In this document: positions 1-10,260 of the stretch, one piece after another | Position numbering within the stretch: position 1 is the first letter of the stretch | Layout of the letters: every line of letters begins with the position of its first letter | NCBI GenBank assembly: GCA_951813295.1 | Contig: CATOTI010000002.1 | Coordinates: 2,924,522 to 2,988,521 of the forward strand | DNA length: 64,000 bases | Direction: 5' to 3' | Source of the DNA: an uncultured Pseudomonadales bacterium | Lineage (GTDB): Bacteria > Pseudomonadota > Gammaproteobacteria > Pseudomonadales > Azotimanducaceae | Translations under genes and position numbers: made by a program | The notes under the pieces: generated by a model | What the model was told of the DNA's origin: nothing | Database searches by the model: none | The model's input: only the letters and a program-made list of their open reading frames with translations

Positions 1-252
1 CACGATGGCGATCAGGCCCCGTACGATGTGGGCATCGCTGTCGATACGGAAACGCAGCCGTTTGTCGTCTTCAACGTAGTCGGGCAGGAGCCAGACCTGG
101 CTCTGACAGCCGCGCACGAGAAACTCATCGCGTCGGTCTGCCTCATCGAGGTTCGGCAATCCCCGGCCGAGCTCGAGGAGGAAAGCGTATTTCTCCTCCC
201 AGTCGTCGAAAAATGCGAACGAGTCGCGAATGTCGCTCAAGCTCTCGGCCAT
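1..252 (-). CDS. sufE: Cysteine desulfuration protein SufE, 3' end cut by window edge
   Basis: SufE accepts persulfide sulfur from the cysteine desulfurase SufS and passes it to the SufBCD scaffold in the cytoplasm. The visible 84 residues begin MAESLSDIRDSFAFFDDWEE and contain the family hallmark RGCQSQVW, whose cysteine carries the persulfide. The reading frame is open to base 1, so the C-terminal part lies outside the window; the family is usually about 140 residues. The ATG at 252 lies 6 bases after the stop of the SufT gene, which fits the last visible gene of the suf operon. The motif and the neighbours make the call firm. Confidence 0.93.
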   Translation of the reverse strand, partial: MAESLSDIRDSFAFFDDWEEKYAFLLELGRGLPNLDEADRRDEFLVRGCQSQVWLLPDYVEDDKRLRFRIDSDAHIVRGLIAIV

Positions 253-258
253 GTCGGA

Positions 259-783
259 CTAATAAATGCCGAGTTCGAGCTGGGCTTCTTCGGTCATCAT
301 TTCGCGCGACCAGGGCGGTTCGAAGACCAAGGCGACGGCGACATCCTCGACGTGTGGTACGGCGCGAATGCCTTCCTCGATGTCGTGGACGAGTACCGGC
401 CCCATGCCGCAGGTGGGCGAGGTGAGAGTCATCGTGACCTCGACTCGCCCAGAATCGATTTCGAGCCCGTAGATCAGCCCGAGGTCGACGACGTTGACAG
501 GAATTTCGGGGTCGTAGACGTCGCGCATTGCGGCCCACACGTGGTCTTCGTCGACGGCACCATCGGGCCGTGCGGTGTACGCGGGTAGCTCGACTTCGAG
601 ACCGAGGGCGTCGGCAAAGTCGGCCTCGACGCGGGCCATGTTGCCTTGATGAATGATCGTGAAGGCACGACCGAGGGTTTGCGCGAGGGTGACGAAACTG
701 CCGCGAGGAATTGCGACGGGCTCGCCACTCGGGACCAGGCGCGCGTTGATGTCGCGCGCGACGGGAACGACGGTCTGTTTCAC
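259..783 (-). CDS. sufT: SufT-type Fe-S assembly protein (DUF59/MIP18 family)
   Basis: This protein has the MIP18/DUF59 fold, a family that helps mature iron-sulfur proteins. The domain occupies the C-terminal two thirds: DVYDPEIPVNVVDLGLIYG followed by the conserved LTSPTCGMGP segment with its single cysteine. The N-terminal extension (VPSGEPVAIPRGSFV) is typical of the longer SufT subtype rather than a bare DUF59 protein. I chose the GTG at 783 because its first four bases GTGA include the stop of sufA, a standard translational-coupling overlap; an in-frame ATG at 813 would overlap sufA by 34 bases. It sits between sufA and sufE, as in many SUF operons. Confidence 0.9.
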   Translation of the reverse strand: MKQTVVPVARDINARLVPSGEPVAIPRGSFVTLAQTLGRAFTIIHQGNMARVEADFADALGLEVELPAYTARPDGAVDEDHVWAAMRDVYDPEIPVNVVDLGLIYGLEIDSGRVEVTMTLTSPTCGMGPVLVHDIEEGIRAVPHVEDVAVALVFEPPWSREMMTEEAQLELGIY

Positions 784-1130
784 TGGACGGAGAAGCTCTC
801 GCCGCAGCCGCACTCCCCGGTCGCATTGGGGTTGTTGAACTTCAGTGTCGCGTTGAGCCCTTCGGTGACGTAGTCGATCTGGGTACCGCGCACGATCGAC
901 CAGTCGTCTTCCGTGACCAATACGGTGACGCCTTCGAAGTCGAAGGAGCGAACGTCGTTCGCGTCGTCGTCGAGGTACTTGAGCTCGTACATGTAGCCAT
1001 TGCAGCCGCTCTCGGTGATGGCGAGCATGAGCGCGGTCGCGCCTTCGCGCTCGAGCTGGCGTTTCACGTGGCGCACGGCTGTCGGCGTCATGGACAGACT
1101 GTTCGGATCGTATGCTGCGGGAGAGTTCAT
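780..1130 (-). CDS. sufA: A-type Fe-S carrier protein SufA/ErpA-like
   Basis: A 116-residue A-type carrier (HesB/IscA/SufA fold) that holds and transfers iron-sulfur clusters or iron. The three conserved cysteines are visible: one in ESGCNGYMYEL near residue 43 and two in ECGCGESF near the C terminus. The sequence cannot by itself separate SufA from ErpA or IscA; position after sufS and before sufT in a suf operon favours SufA. The stop overlaps the GTG of sufT by four bases. A 38-base gap separates it from sufS. Confidence 0.92.
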   Translation of the reverse strand: MNSPAAYDPNSLSMTPTAVRHVKRQLEREGATALMLAITESGCNGYMYELKYLDDDANDVRSFDFEGVTVLVTEDDWSIVRGTQIDYVTEGLNATLKFNNPNATGECGCGESFSVQ

Positions 1131-1168
1131 GTGTTGGTGCCCAGAGTCGCCTTTGTTAGAGCATTCGC

Positions 1169-2368
1169 CTACAGAAAGGTTCTTGCTTTCTGCACAGCCG
1201 CAATCAATCGATCAACGTCGGCCGTCGAATTATACAGACTGAACGAAGCACGAATCGTGCCCGGAATACCGAGTGATTCCATGAGGGGCATCGCGCAATG
1301 ATGGCCCGTTCGAACGGCAACGTTTTGCTGATCGAGCAACGTGCCGACGTCGTGTGGGTGTGCGCCCTGCATCGTGAAGGAAACCACGGGGACCTTGTTG
1401 CGGGCGGTTCCGATGATCTCAACCCCCTCGATCTGTTGTAGCCCCGACGTTGCTGCGCTCAATAGGTTCTGTTCGTGGGCGTCGATCGCGGCGAGCGGGA
1501 ACGAGTCGAAATAATCAACTGCAGCGCCCAGGCCGATCGCCCCACTGATATCGGGGGTTCCGGCCTCGAACTTGTGTGGCAGGTCCGCGAATGATGAGCG
1601 CTTGATCGAGACGTGCTCGATCATTTCCCCGCCCGTCTGCCACGGTGGCATGGCTCGTAGCAGATCAGGCCGGCCGTAGAGCACGCCAATGCCCGTCGGG
1701 CCGTACATCTTGTGGCCAGAGAAAGCGTAGAAATCACAATCCATCGCTTCGACATCGACGGGTAGATGCGGTGCGCCCTGGGCACCGTCGACGACGAGAT
1801 AAGCGCCCTTGGCGAGGCCTTTGAGGTGCTCTAGTGGGTTGACAGTCCCGAGCGCGTTGGATGCATGGCCGATCGCGATGATCGCGGTGTTCGCGTCGAT
1901 CTTAGCGGCGGCGTCGTCGAGATCGAGTTCTCCCGACGCCGTCAGCTCGATCGCGCGCAACTCGGCACCACTAGCGAGGCAAGCTTGTTGCCACGGGACG
2001 ATATTCGAGTGGTGTTCCATGACCGAGATGACGACGTTGCTCGATTCGTGCAAAACGGTCGGTGCGAAGGCCAGGGCAACGAGATTGATGGCCTCTGTCG
2101 TCCCGCGGGTCCAGATCACGGAGGCGGGGTCCGACGCACCGATAAAGCGTGCGACTCGCTCGCGGGCGGCCTCGAACTGCGTCGTGGCGCGTTCTGACAA
2201 TTTGTGGACGCCACGATGGACGTTCGCATTCGTCGTCCGGTAGTAAGTATCGAGCGCCTCGAGGACCCGGCGGGGTTTTTGTGCCGAGGCCGCGTTGTCG
2301 AGGTAGACGATGTCGCTATCGGCGATCAGCGGGAAGTCGGATCGCCAGACTTCTTCTAGGGCAGCCAT
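1169..2368 (-). CDS. sufS: Cysteine desulfurase SufS
   Basis: Class V PLP-dependent aminotransferase-fold enzyme that converts cysteine to alanine and delivers sulfur as an enzyme-bound persulfide, the sulfur source of the SUF system. The start MAALEEVWRSDFPLIAD and YLDNAASAQKP match group II desulfurases. The PLP lysine is in FSGHKMYGPTGIG and the catalytic cysteine in RTGHHCAMPLME. At 399 residues it has the normal family length. Its start overlaps the end of sufD by 13 bases, so the two are likely co-translated. Confidence 0.96.
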   Translation of the reverse strand: MAALEEVWRSDFPLIADSDIVYLDNAASAQKPRRVLEALDTYYRTTNANVHRGVHKLSERATTQFEAARERVARFIGASDPASVIWTRGTTEAINLVALAFAPTVLHESSNVVISVMEHHSNIVPWQQACLASGAELRAIELTASGELDLDDAAAKIDANTAIIAIGHASNALGTVNPLEHLKGLAKGAYLVVDGAQGAPHLPVDVEAMDCDFYAFSGHKMYGPTGIGVLYGRPDLLRAMPPWQTGGEMIEHVSIKRSSFADLPHKFEAGTPDISGAIGLGAAVDYFDSFPLAAIDAHEQNLLSAATSGLQQIEGVEIIGTARNKVPVVSFTMQGAHPHDVGTLLDQQNVAVRTGHHCAMPLMESLGIPGTIRASFSLYNSTADVDRLIAAVQKARTFL

Positions 2369-3459
2369 AGGGCAGGGTCCTCATCGGCGGGAACGTTCAA
2401 GGCTTCCCCCAGGAAACTCGCCAGCAGCATTTTTCGCGCGATGTCGAGTTCGATGCCCCGCGAGCGGAAGTAGAACAGCGCGTCGCGGTCCATCTCACCG
2501 ATCGTCGCGCCATGGCTGCAACGAACGTCGTCGGCATAGATCTCGAGCTCGGGCTTCGTGTTGATGGTCGCGTGTGGACTCATCGCGAGGTTTTTCGTCG
2601 AAAGTTCGGCCTGGCTTCGCTGTGCATTTCGCGCGATGTGAATTCGCCCGTTCAGCACGCCGGTCGCGCGATCGTCGGCGACGCCGCGGTAGAGCTGATG
2701 ACTCGTCGTGTCCGTCGCGAAATGGGTCACCGCGATGTGCTGATCGAGGTGTTGGCGCTCGGCGATTCGCCAAGCGGAATCGATTTCCGCGTGAGCACCC
2801 GGCCCCGAGAGGGTGACATCGATGTCGATTCGCCGCAGACGTCCACCCGTGAGCGACGCGTGCGAGAAAAACGCCCCGTCGCTTGCCACGTCGACGGTAA
2901 CGAGGGCGCAACTGCTGGATTCATCGGGGCGTGCACGTCGGTAGTGCGTCACCCGGGCGCCCGCACCAACGTGGATCTCGATATGGCGAAACGTGTACGG
3001 CGTTTGCTCTTCGATGAGGATGAGATCGCTTTGCCTTTCGGCGATGACGACGATGTGCTGATGGGCACCGCCCGCGCCGATCGTGGCGGTACCTTTCTCG
3101 CCGACGTTTGCTCGAATCCGGGCCGCGCTCGTGAGGAGGAGTCCGTTGACGGCGGCGAGCGGAAAGTCCTCGAACCGCGTTTGAGACGAGATCGGCAGTC
3201 GTCGCTCGTGTGCGGCGCCGAATGCTTCGATCTCGAGCCCGTCGGTGACGATGCTCAGTGGCGTCGCGCCCGCACGTTCAGGGGTCGGATCGATCGCATC
3301 GTAGAAACGATCGACGTTGGTGTATTTCCAGGCCTCGCTGCGCCGTGAAGGCAGACCCTGTCGTAGTACTGCCTGCGCGCGCTCGAACGTATCCGTGGCG
3401 ATGATCGGATTGGCTTCGATCAAGGCGAGCTGATCGATGAGCGCAGATGCGTCAGCCAT
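2356..3459 (-). CDS. sufD: Fe-S scaffold subunit SufD
   Basis: SufD partners SufB and SufC in the SufBC2D scaffold where iron-sulfur clusters are assembled. The C-terminal half carries the family core, including AQRSQAELSTKNLAMSPHA and CSHGATIGEMDRDALFYFRS, whose histidine matches the position known to be needed in E. coli SufD. The N-terminal half is less conserved, as usual. The ATG at 3459 (MADASALIDQLALIEANP) gives 367 residues and overlaps the sufC stop by 8 bases; a longer upstream reading frame exists but would run far into sufC. Confidence 0.94.
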   Translation of the reverse strand: MADASALIDQLALIEANPIIATDTFERAQAVLRQGLPSRRSEAWKYTNVDRFYDAIDPTPERAGATPLSIVTDGLEIEAFGAAHERRLPISSQTRFEDFPLAAVNGLLLTSAARIRANVGEKGTATIGAGGAHQHIVVIAERQSDLILIEEQTPYTFRHIEIHVGAGARVTHYRRARPDESSSCALVTVDVASDGAFFSHASLTGGRLRRIDIDVTLSGPGAHAEIDSAWRIAERQHLDQHIAVTHFATDTTSHQLYRGVADDRATGVLNGRIHIARNAQRSQAELSTKNLAMSPHATINTKPELEIYADDVRCSHGATIGEMDRDALFYFRSRGIELDIARKMLLASFLGEALNVPADEDPALWLP

Positions 3460-4203
3460 TGGATTCCAACCAGCCGTAGCCCTCTGCCTCGAGACGGAGG
3501 GCCAAAGACTTATCGCCGGAGGTGGCGATCCGACCGTCGGCCAAAACATGCACGAAGTCTGGAACGATGTGATCGAGTAACCGCTGGTAGTGAGTCACGA
3601 GCACGACGGCGTTGTCTTGCGAGCGAAACCGGTTCACGCCTTCGGCGACGACCTGCAACGCGTCGATATCGAGCCCCGAGTCCGTTTCGTCGAGGATCGC
3701 GAGGCGTGGGTTGAGCAGCAGCAACTGTAGGATCTCGTTGCGTTTCTTTTCGCCGCCCGAGAACCCCTCGTTCACGCCGCGCTTCAGGAATGCCGCATCG
3801 AGATCGAGTTCGCCGGCCACCCGGCGCGCTTCTTTCATGAACTCGACCGCCGACGGTTCGTCTTGTCCGCGCGCCTTGGCGCAGCTGTCGAGCGAAGCCT
3901 TCAGGAACTCCATGTTCGAGACCCCGGGGATTTCGATCGGGTACTGAAAAGCGAGGAAGAGCCCGCGATGAGCGCGTTCCTCGGGCTCGAGATCCAGCAG
4001 GTCGATGCCATCGAACTCGACGCCACCACCGGTGACTTCATAACCGGGTCGACCGGCCAGGACGTTCGCGAGAGTCGACTTGCCGGACCCATTCGGTCCC
4101 ATGATCGCGTGCACTTCGCCCGGCGCGACGTCGATCGAGAGCCCGTTGAGAATGGTCTCGCCCGCGACGTCGACGTGGAGATCACTTACGGCTAGAAGGC
4201 TCA

Positions 4204-4204
<1 letters not shown>
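3452..4204 (-). CDS. sufC: SUF system ABC-type ATPase SufC
   Basis: Soluble ABC ATPase of the SufBC2D complex. Motifs in order: Walker A GPNGSGKSTL near residue 35, signature region FSGGEKKRNEILQ, Walker B LAILDETDSGLDID and switch histidine in VVLVTHYQRLL. The SGGEKKRNE signature is specific to SufC among ABC ATPases. The 250-residue length is normal. The ATG at 4204 overlaps the sufB stop in an ATGA arrangement, so I reject the longer open frame extending upstream inside sufB. Confidence 0.97.
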
Positions 4205-5688
<1,484 letters not shown>

Positions 5689-5811
5689 GGGGGCTCGCTC
5701 AAAAATGGACGCGGATTGTACGCCAATTCCCGACTGTTTTACTCGGGTATTCAAGCGATGTCGCGGCGCGTCGGAAACTCGTGCAGGCAGACGTACAGCC
5801 GAGCGATTTAG

Positions 5812-5826
5812 CGCTACCATCGCGCG
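5812..5826 (+). promoter_or_regulatory. Possible -10 region upstream of the methyltransferase gene (shared 15-mer)
   Basis: The 15 bases cgctaccatcgcgcg occur here, 31 bases before the ATG of the plus-strand methyltransferase gene. They recur exactly at 21378-21392 upstream of tusA. TACCAT inside a GCTACCATC context resembles an extended -10 element of a housekeeping promoter. I see no good -35 hexamer at the right spacing, so this is an inference from position and recurrence only. The 169-base intergenic region must also hold the suf operon promoter on the other strand, which I could not place. Confidence 0.35.
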
Positions 5827-5857
5827 CCCGAAGAAAGGCCTCGACCGCGCAACGGAA

Positions 5858-6487
5858 ATGCCCGAACTCGAAAAACTGCCCGAAGAGCACATCTATCATG
5901 CGTATGGGATTTACTTCCTCACGTCGCAGCATCGGATCGTGCGACGTCTCAAGAAACGCTACACACCGGCGATTCACGGCAACAAGGCGTGGAGGTCGAG
6001 CTTCCTCTTGATGGACTACTTCCTGCACTACCCGTTCAGACGGGGTGCGGAGGTACTCGAGATCGGGTGCGGGTGGGGACCGGCGGGCGTGTTCTGTGCG
6101 CGGCGCATGAAGGCCAAGGTGCTCGGTGTCGACCTCGACGAGAACGTTTTTCCGTTCCTCGAAATGCTCGCGGGGTTGAATGAAGTCGAGATCGAGACGC
6201 GACGGATGGATTTTGCCGATATCGATGCCGAGATCCTCGATTCGAAACGGATCGTCATGGGCTCGGACATCTGCTTCTGGGACAAGTTGGTCGATCCGCT
6301 CTTCGGACTCATCAGCCGGTCGATCGAGTGCGGCGTTCAGCGGATCGTCATCACTGATCCGGGGCGGCCGACCTTCTACGAACTCGCCGATCGGTGTGCG
6401 AAGACCTTCGATCGAGTCGTACTTCGATCCTGGTATGCCGTCGAGCCGAATCGTACGACGGGCGAGGTGCTCGAGATTCGCGGCTGA
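5858..6487 (+). CDS. Class I SAM-dependent methyltransferase-like protein
   Basis: A 209-residue protein with a Rossmann-type SAM-binding fold. Motif I is [16 protein letters not shown] near residue 70; the next strand ends [15 protein letters not shown], supplying the acidic residue for the ribose. ADIDAEIL and SDICFWDKL follow in the places of motifs II-III. The N terminus ([19 protein letters not shown]) gives no substrate clue. The ATG at 5858 follows GAAA-rich sequence and leaves a 169-base divergent gap to sufB. An upstream in-frame start would begin inside sufB on the other strand, so it was not used. Substrate unknown. Confidence 0.8.
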   Translation: MPELEKLPEEHIYHAYGIYFLTSQHRIVRRLKKRYTPAIHGNKAWRSSFLLMDYFLHYPFRRGAEVLEIGCGWGPAGVFCARRMKAKVLGVDLDENVFPFLEMLAGLNEVEIETRRMDFADIDAEILDSKRIVMGSDICFWDKLVDPLFGLISRSIECGVQRIVITDPGRPTFYELADRCAKTFDRVVLRSWYAVEPNRTTGEVLEIRG

Positions 6488-6496
6488 GCGAGTGTG

Positions 6497-6712
6497 TTAG
6501 GCGCGCCCTCGGCCGACCTCGCGCTCGACGTCCTTGTGTGGCGCGCGAATCGGACGCGGCTTGAGGGCGAGCGTCGCGAGGCTCCGGAGATCCACATTCT
6601 GCATGTCGTCGCTCTCGCAGGCTTCGCAAGCGGCGGTGCCAGGCGCGATCCACGCGGTGGCGCCGCACTCGAAGCACGTCGTCCAGCGTTCTTGTGTGTG
6701 GCGATCGATCAC
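6497..6712 (-). CDS. Small zinc-ribbon-like hypothetical protein
   Basis: A 71-residue reading frame with two CxxC pairs, CFECG near residue 13 and CEACE near residue 29, spaced as in a zinc ribbon, then a basic, disordered-looking tail. It lies on the same strand as, and 54 bases downstream of, the dioxygenase-like gene and converges on the methyltransferase gene. The paired cysteines argue for a real gene; the short length and lack of a recognised family keep confidence moderate. It could be a rubredoxin-like or regulatory zinc ribbon, but nothing in the sequence decides this. Confidence 0.5.
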   Translation of the reverse strand: MIDRHTQERWTTCFECGATAWIAPGTAACEACESDDMQNVDLRSLATLALKPRPIRAPHKDVEREVGRGRA

Positions 6713-6766
6713 ATGTTCGCTCCAGCCGGCCGATCAGTTTGCGCGTCTTCTAATCGTCTTGCCAGT

Positions 6767-7726
6767 TCAGGCGCGTTGCTGAGTCAGGGCGAATGCATCG
6801 GAGTATTCCCCGGATGCTCCCCGCAATTCGGGCGACCAGTCGTGCCACATGTCCGTGTTCGGCGGTTGCGATCGGCACTCGTCAAGGTCGGTCTTCCAGA
6901 AGTCGGCGAGGATCGCCTCACGCATCGTCGGGGTTTCGTTGGCGCCTGCGGCGTGGGCAAGACGGTGGTGCCAGAAGACGATATCGCCGGCTTCGCCATA
7001 GCATTCGAGCGGTGACGTGTCGTCTTCGATGCGTGCGAGTTCCGCTAGATATTCTTTGGTGTGGAGAATGCCCTTGTAGCTCGGCAGATGGTCGTAATAC
7101 GGAATCCGCGGCTGGTCGTATTGCAGGGCGAAAGTCGGGTAAAGGCGCGCGTGTGAACCGGGCCAGATCGTGAAGCCACCGCCCTTGCGCGGCGAATCGG
7201 CAAGGAGACCCACGACGCCGAGGTGAAAGGGGTGCCCATCGGTGTGGCAGTGCAACTGCGGTGCTGCTGGCGTTTGTTCTGGTGGGCTCAGGGTGCAGTA
7301 AATGCCGCGGGCCCCCTCGGTGCCGAGCGCGGGATCGACCGGGCCACCCGGCCACGCCGAGCCTTTCGAGCCCATCGGCACGCCATTTTTCTTGTGCTGG
7401 CGTAACGTCCCGCGACCGAGCAAGGATTCCGCCATCGACACGATCTCGTCGGAATAGATCAGATCGATTACGTCGGGATGGGTGCCGATTTCCCTCTCCT
7501 GCCAGCGAAAACCATCGCGAACATGCATCGCGTCCGTGCTGCGATGTGGCTCGACGAACGGGCCAACTAACGTGTCGGGATCATCGCGGACGAGCGGTAC
7601 TCCGTCGGGTAGGGACTGCCAGAGCAGATCCCGCGCACGTTCACAGAGCGCAGGCGACATCGCGCCTTTGACGAGGAGGTAGCCGTTCTTCTTGAAGAAC
7701 GCCAACTGTTCGAAATCGAGTCCCAT
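6767..7726 (-). CDS. Phytanoyl-CoA dioxygenase (PhyH) family protein
   Basis: A 319-residue Fe(II)/2-oxoglutarate dioxygenase-fold protein. The start FEQLAFFKKNGYLLVKGAM is the classic PhyH opening (a helix, then 'GYLLVKG'). The iron ligands appear as HCHTDGHP (HxD) near residue 160 and the distal histidine in WHHRLAHAAGANETPTMRE, with the arginine for 2-oxoglutarate shortly after. KGGGFTIWPGSHARLYP is the usual core between them. The substrate cannot be inferred; family members act on lipids, antibiotics, ectoine and quorum signals. It follows the envelope cluster by only 3 bases on the same strand, so it may be transcribed with it. Confidence 0.88.
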   Translation of the reverse strand: MGLDFEQLAFFKKNGYLLVKGAMSPALCERARDLLWQSLPDGVPLVRDDPDTLVGPFVEPHRSTDAMHVRDGFRWQEREIGTHPDVIDLIYSDEIVSMAESLLGRGTLRQHKKNGVPMGSKGSAWPGGPVDPALGTEGARGIYCTLSPPEQTPAAPQLHCHTDGHPFHLGVVGLLADSPRKGGGFTIWPGSHARLYPTFALQYDQPRIPYYDHLPSYKGILHTKEYLAELARIEDDTSPLECYGEAGDIVFWHHRLAHAAGANETPTMREAILADFWKTDLDECRSQPPNTDMWHDWSPELRGASGEYSDAFALTQQRA

Positions 7727-7729
7727 CGC

Positions 7730-8398
7730 TCAAACCTCGGCTGTGATGAATCCCTTCAACTGGTCGGCGAGGTTGCTGCACGCCTGTTGACGTACCCGTG
7801 CGATGAAAGGGATCGGAACAATGACGGCCGGGATGAAGCTCGTACCGACCGCTTCGGAGCTCACTTTGCCGACGGCGATTCCTTCGGTGACGTCCCAGAT
7901 CGATGCTTCGTAGTTCGACCCGCTCTCCCAGGAGAGGAAGCCGAAACAAGCCGGGATGCCCCCGCTGACGATCGTGCATTGAACGCTGCCGGACTCTTCC
8001 GATCGCTGCGTCGTGCCTTCGATCCAGACAAGATATTTGACGCCGATTTCCTGGATTCGGTCGGCGATCATAGGACGGGAAATCACTTTCGTGAGGTCAC
8101 TCATGTTGAGCGGCGCCGTGCGCGGCTCGAACCAGGGGAATACGGCGTCGACGAATTCCTGGTCCTGCATCACGGCCAGGCGACTGTCGCCCGCCCCGAT
8201 GTTCTTGCTGACGCAGCTCACGAAATCGTCTTCCGTCTCGCCCTGTGTCTTGTGCTTGCGCGACAGGACGACGACAGCGCCCGATCCGATCAGCCCGGTG
8301 CGCGCCTCTCGTACTTCCTGGATAGTGGACTGAACACAGCCGGTGAGTGCGGTGAGCGCGCCGATGGCGGCTAACACGATGAAAAAGCGGCGAATCAC
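7730..8398 (-). CDS. Lipoprotein of unknown function (end of envelope cluster)
   Basis: A 222-residue predicted lipoprotein. The signal peptide VIRRFFIVLAAIGALTALTGC ends in a lipobox with Cys21. The mature part has three further Cys (DDFVSCVSKN, VQCTIVSGGIPACFGF) and a Gly/Ser-rich segment. I chose the GTG at 8398 because it overlaps the upstream stop as GTGA; a longer start at 8431 would place 11 extra residues before the signal peptide. The segments VKYLVWIEGTTQR and YEASIWDVTEGIAVGKVSSE resemble proteins of the CsgG/LpoB-like sensor-lipoprotein type, but this is only an impression. Last gene of the envelope cluster. Confidence 0.8.
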   Translation of the reverse strand: MIRRFFIVLAAIGALTALTGCVQSTIQEVREARTGLIGSGAVVVLSRKHKTQGETEDDFVSCVSKNIGAGDSRLAVMQDQEFVDAVFPWFEPRTAPLNMSDLTKVISRPMIADRIQEIGVKYLVWIEGTTQRSEESGSVQCTIVSGGIPACFGFLSWESGSNYEASIWDVTEGIAVGKVSSEAVGTSFIPAVIVPIPFIARVRQQACSNLADQLKGFITAEV

Positions 8399-9168
8399 GA
8401 TTGAGTCTCCTGCTCCGTCGATTCGAGCCATTCCTTAACGCCCGAGACGGTCGTGAAATAAAACGAAAGGAATGCCGCTGCATCGCGCAGTGCCCAAACG
8501 GCGGCTTCGTTCAAGGCTGGTTCTTTTTGCGACTCCATCATGCCGAAGTTGCGCCGATTCGACTTGCCGTAACCGTGCACGTCCCACTGCGCGATTTGCG
8601 ATCCGTCCATCGCGAAGAGCTGCATCTCATAGCGGATCCAGACCTCGTAGAAATCGGTGCGCGTCTGCTCTGGAATCGCGAACTGCAGTTGCTGGATCTT
8701 CGGTATCAGAAGCGCGTCCAGTTCGATGTTCTGGCGTTTGAGTTCGGCGAGGATAAGTTGCGGATCGGGGCCGACGGGGACGGTCGCAGTTGCTTCGTCA
8801 GCTTCCTCCGCTTCTTCGGCTGCACCCGCGCTCGGGAGCGCCGTCGTCGTGAGCTGAGCGCGTACGCGTTCGGCGACTGGTACGACACGATCGAACATTG
8901 CATCGAACACCCGTTCGAAAACCGGGATCTGTGACGTCCCGAGATCGATGCTGTACTCGCCGAGGTACTCGAGGTCTTCTTCGTGCACGTAGCCGGCGAG
9001 CGTCTCGTCGTAGTAGACGCCGACCTCGACCGGCATCGAATCAACCAGCGGTCGTGGAATCGAGGTGTTGACGGTCACCGACGCGCCCCCCGCACATCCG
9101 ACGAGGAACGCGACGGCGAGCGTCAGCGGAAAAGCTCGGAGGAGTCTTGCAGAGGGTCTGTCGCGCAT
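8395..9168 (-). CDS. Lipoprotein of unknown function
   Basis: A 257-residue predicted lipoprotein. From the ATG at 9168 the signal peptide MRDRPSARLLRAFPLTLAVA continues FLVGC, with lipidated Cys25. An AGGA ribosome-binding sequence lies 8 bases before this ATG, which decides the start over one further upstream at 9252. The middle has an acidic Glu/Ala linker (EEAEEADEA). The C-terminal half (YEVWIRYEMQLFAMDG, WDVHGYGKS, ALRDAAAFLSFYFTTV) suggests a compact beta-alpha domain. No family recognised. The stop overlaps the next lipoprotein start by four bases, implying coupled translation. Confidence 0.82.
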   Translation of the reverse strand: MRDRPSARLLRAFPLTLAVAFLVGCAGGASVTVNTSIPRPLVDSMPVEVGVYYDETLAGYVHEEDLEYLGEYSIDLGTSQIPVFERVFDAMFDRVVPVAERVRAQLTTTALPSAGAAEEAEEADEATATVPVGPDPQLILAELKRQNIELDALLIPKIQQLQFAIPEQTRTDFYEVWIRYEMQLFAMDGSQIAQWDVHGYGKSNRRNFGMMESQKEPALNEAAVWALRDAAAFLSFYFTTVSGVKEWLESTEQETQS

Positions 9169-9258
9169 AGCTACAATCCTGGCGGTGCAGGCCTGAAAGC
9201 GCAGGCGGTTAGCGTCTGGCACGCTTACATTGCGCGGCTTCGAATCAGGCATCAGAGG

Positions 9259-10239
9259 CTACTCGAAATTCGGGAGACCAACAAAGGTCCCGTTGTTGCG
9301 GAAGGTGAGTTCGCGCATGAGCGCAGCAAAGTTTGCGCCAGAACGAGCCGCGCCCAGCACGACGGGAAAACCGATCGCGTGGATGCGCACTCGACGCGCG
9401 CCGGATTCGTCGGCGACATTGAAGCGGTCGATCGTGTCGACCGTTCTTTCGATCGACCCGCCCTGGAAGTCGTCGCCGAACACGTAAATGCTGATTTTCT
9501 TGTCGGGCGCATAGAACTGCGAGATCGCTTGCTCGATGCCTTCGACGGGGCTCGAATTGGAGAACACGTTCCAGTTGCGCATCCGCCGAACGATATTCTG
9601 GCGGACGGCGACCGAGTCGCGGATCCAGTCGCCGGCGTATTGGTCGAACATGTAATCGCCCATGTCGTTCATCACCTGGATGCCCTTCACCTGTGGGTAG
9701 ATGTCGAGCGTCTCCTGGACTTTGCGGATGACGAGAGGCCACGCGAAGTTGCGCATCGAGCCGGAAGTGTCGATGACGAAGATGATGTATTCGCTGTCGA
9801 CGGTGATGCCGCCGATCGTGTCATCTGCGCGTTCGAAACCGAGGCCCAGCAAGCGCTCCATTTCTTCGGAAAGTGATTGTTTGGCAGCGGCCAGCTTGTT
9901 CTCGTTGACGAGGTTCTCGTCGGCGCGCTGTTTTGTCGTATCGAACTCACCGAGGATTTCCGATAACTCCTGGCGCACCCGGGCGAGCTGGCGAAATTCC
10001 AATTCGAGCTGATCACGTTCTTCTTCGATTTGCCGCTGCAGAACCTTGGTCTGCCCCTGAATGTCGAAGTGCGAATCTCGCTTCATGTTGACGATGCCGT
10101 CGAGATCGATCGTCGGATCCTCTAACACGATCGGCTCGACCGTCTTGACGATCATCAGCAACAGAATGATCGCGCCGAAGCCGCAACAGATGACGTCGAG
10201 AAAGGAGAGACCGATTTCTTCCATGGCGCGGCGTTGCAT
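9259..10239 (-). CDS. Membrane-anchored vWA protein with ExbD-like transmembrane helix
   Basis: A 326-residue protein with three parts. Residues 8-33 form one transmembrane helix (GLSFLDVICCGFGAIILLLM) with an aspartate placed like the proton-carrying aspartate of ExbD/TolR. Residues about 60-135 are a charged coiled coil (VLQRQIEEERDQLELEFRQL). The rest is a von Willebrand A domain opening with YIIFVIDTSGSM, an intact DxSxS metal site, and later YVFGDDFQGGS. The N-in topology would put the vWA domain in the periplasm. It is paralogous to the next upstream gene, 21 bases away. Together with the MotA/ExbB-like gene these could form a force-generating channel; that role is inference. Confidence 0.87.
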   Translation of the reverse strand: MQRRAMEEIGLSFLDVICCGFGAIILLLMIVKTVEPIVLEDPTIDLDGIVNMKRDSHFDIQGQTKVLQRQIEEERDQLELEFRQLARVRQELSEILGEFDTTKQRADENLVNENKLAAAKQSLSEEMERLLGLGFERADDTIGGITVDSEYIIFVIDTSGSMRNFAWPLVIRKVQETLDIYPQVKGIQVMNDMGDYMFDQYAGDWIRDSVAVRQNIVRRMRNWNVFSNSSPVEGIEQAISQFYAPDKKISIYVFGDDFQGGSIERTVDTIDRFNVADESGARRVRIHAIGFPVVLGAARSGANFAALMRELTFRNNGTFVGLPNFE

Positions 10240-10260
10240 CGTGAACTACCCCAACTTCTC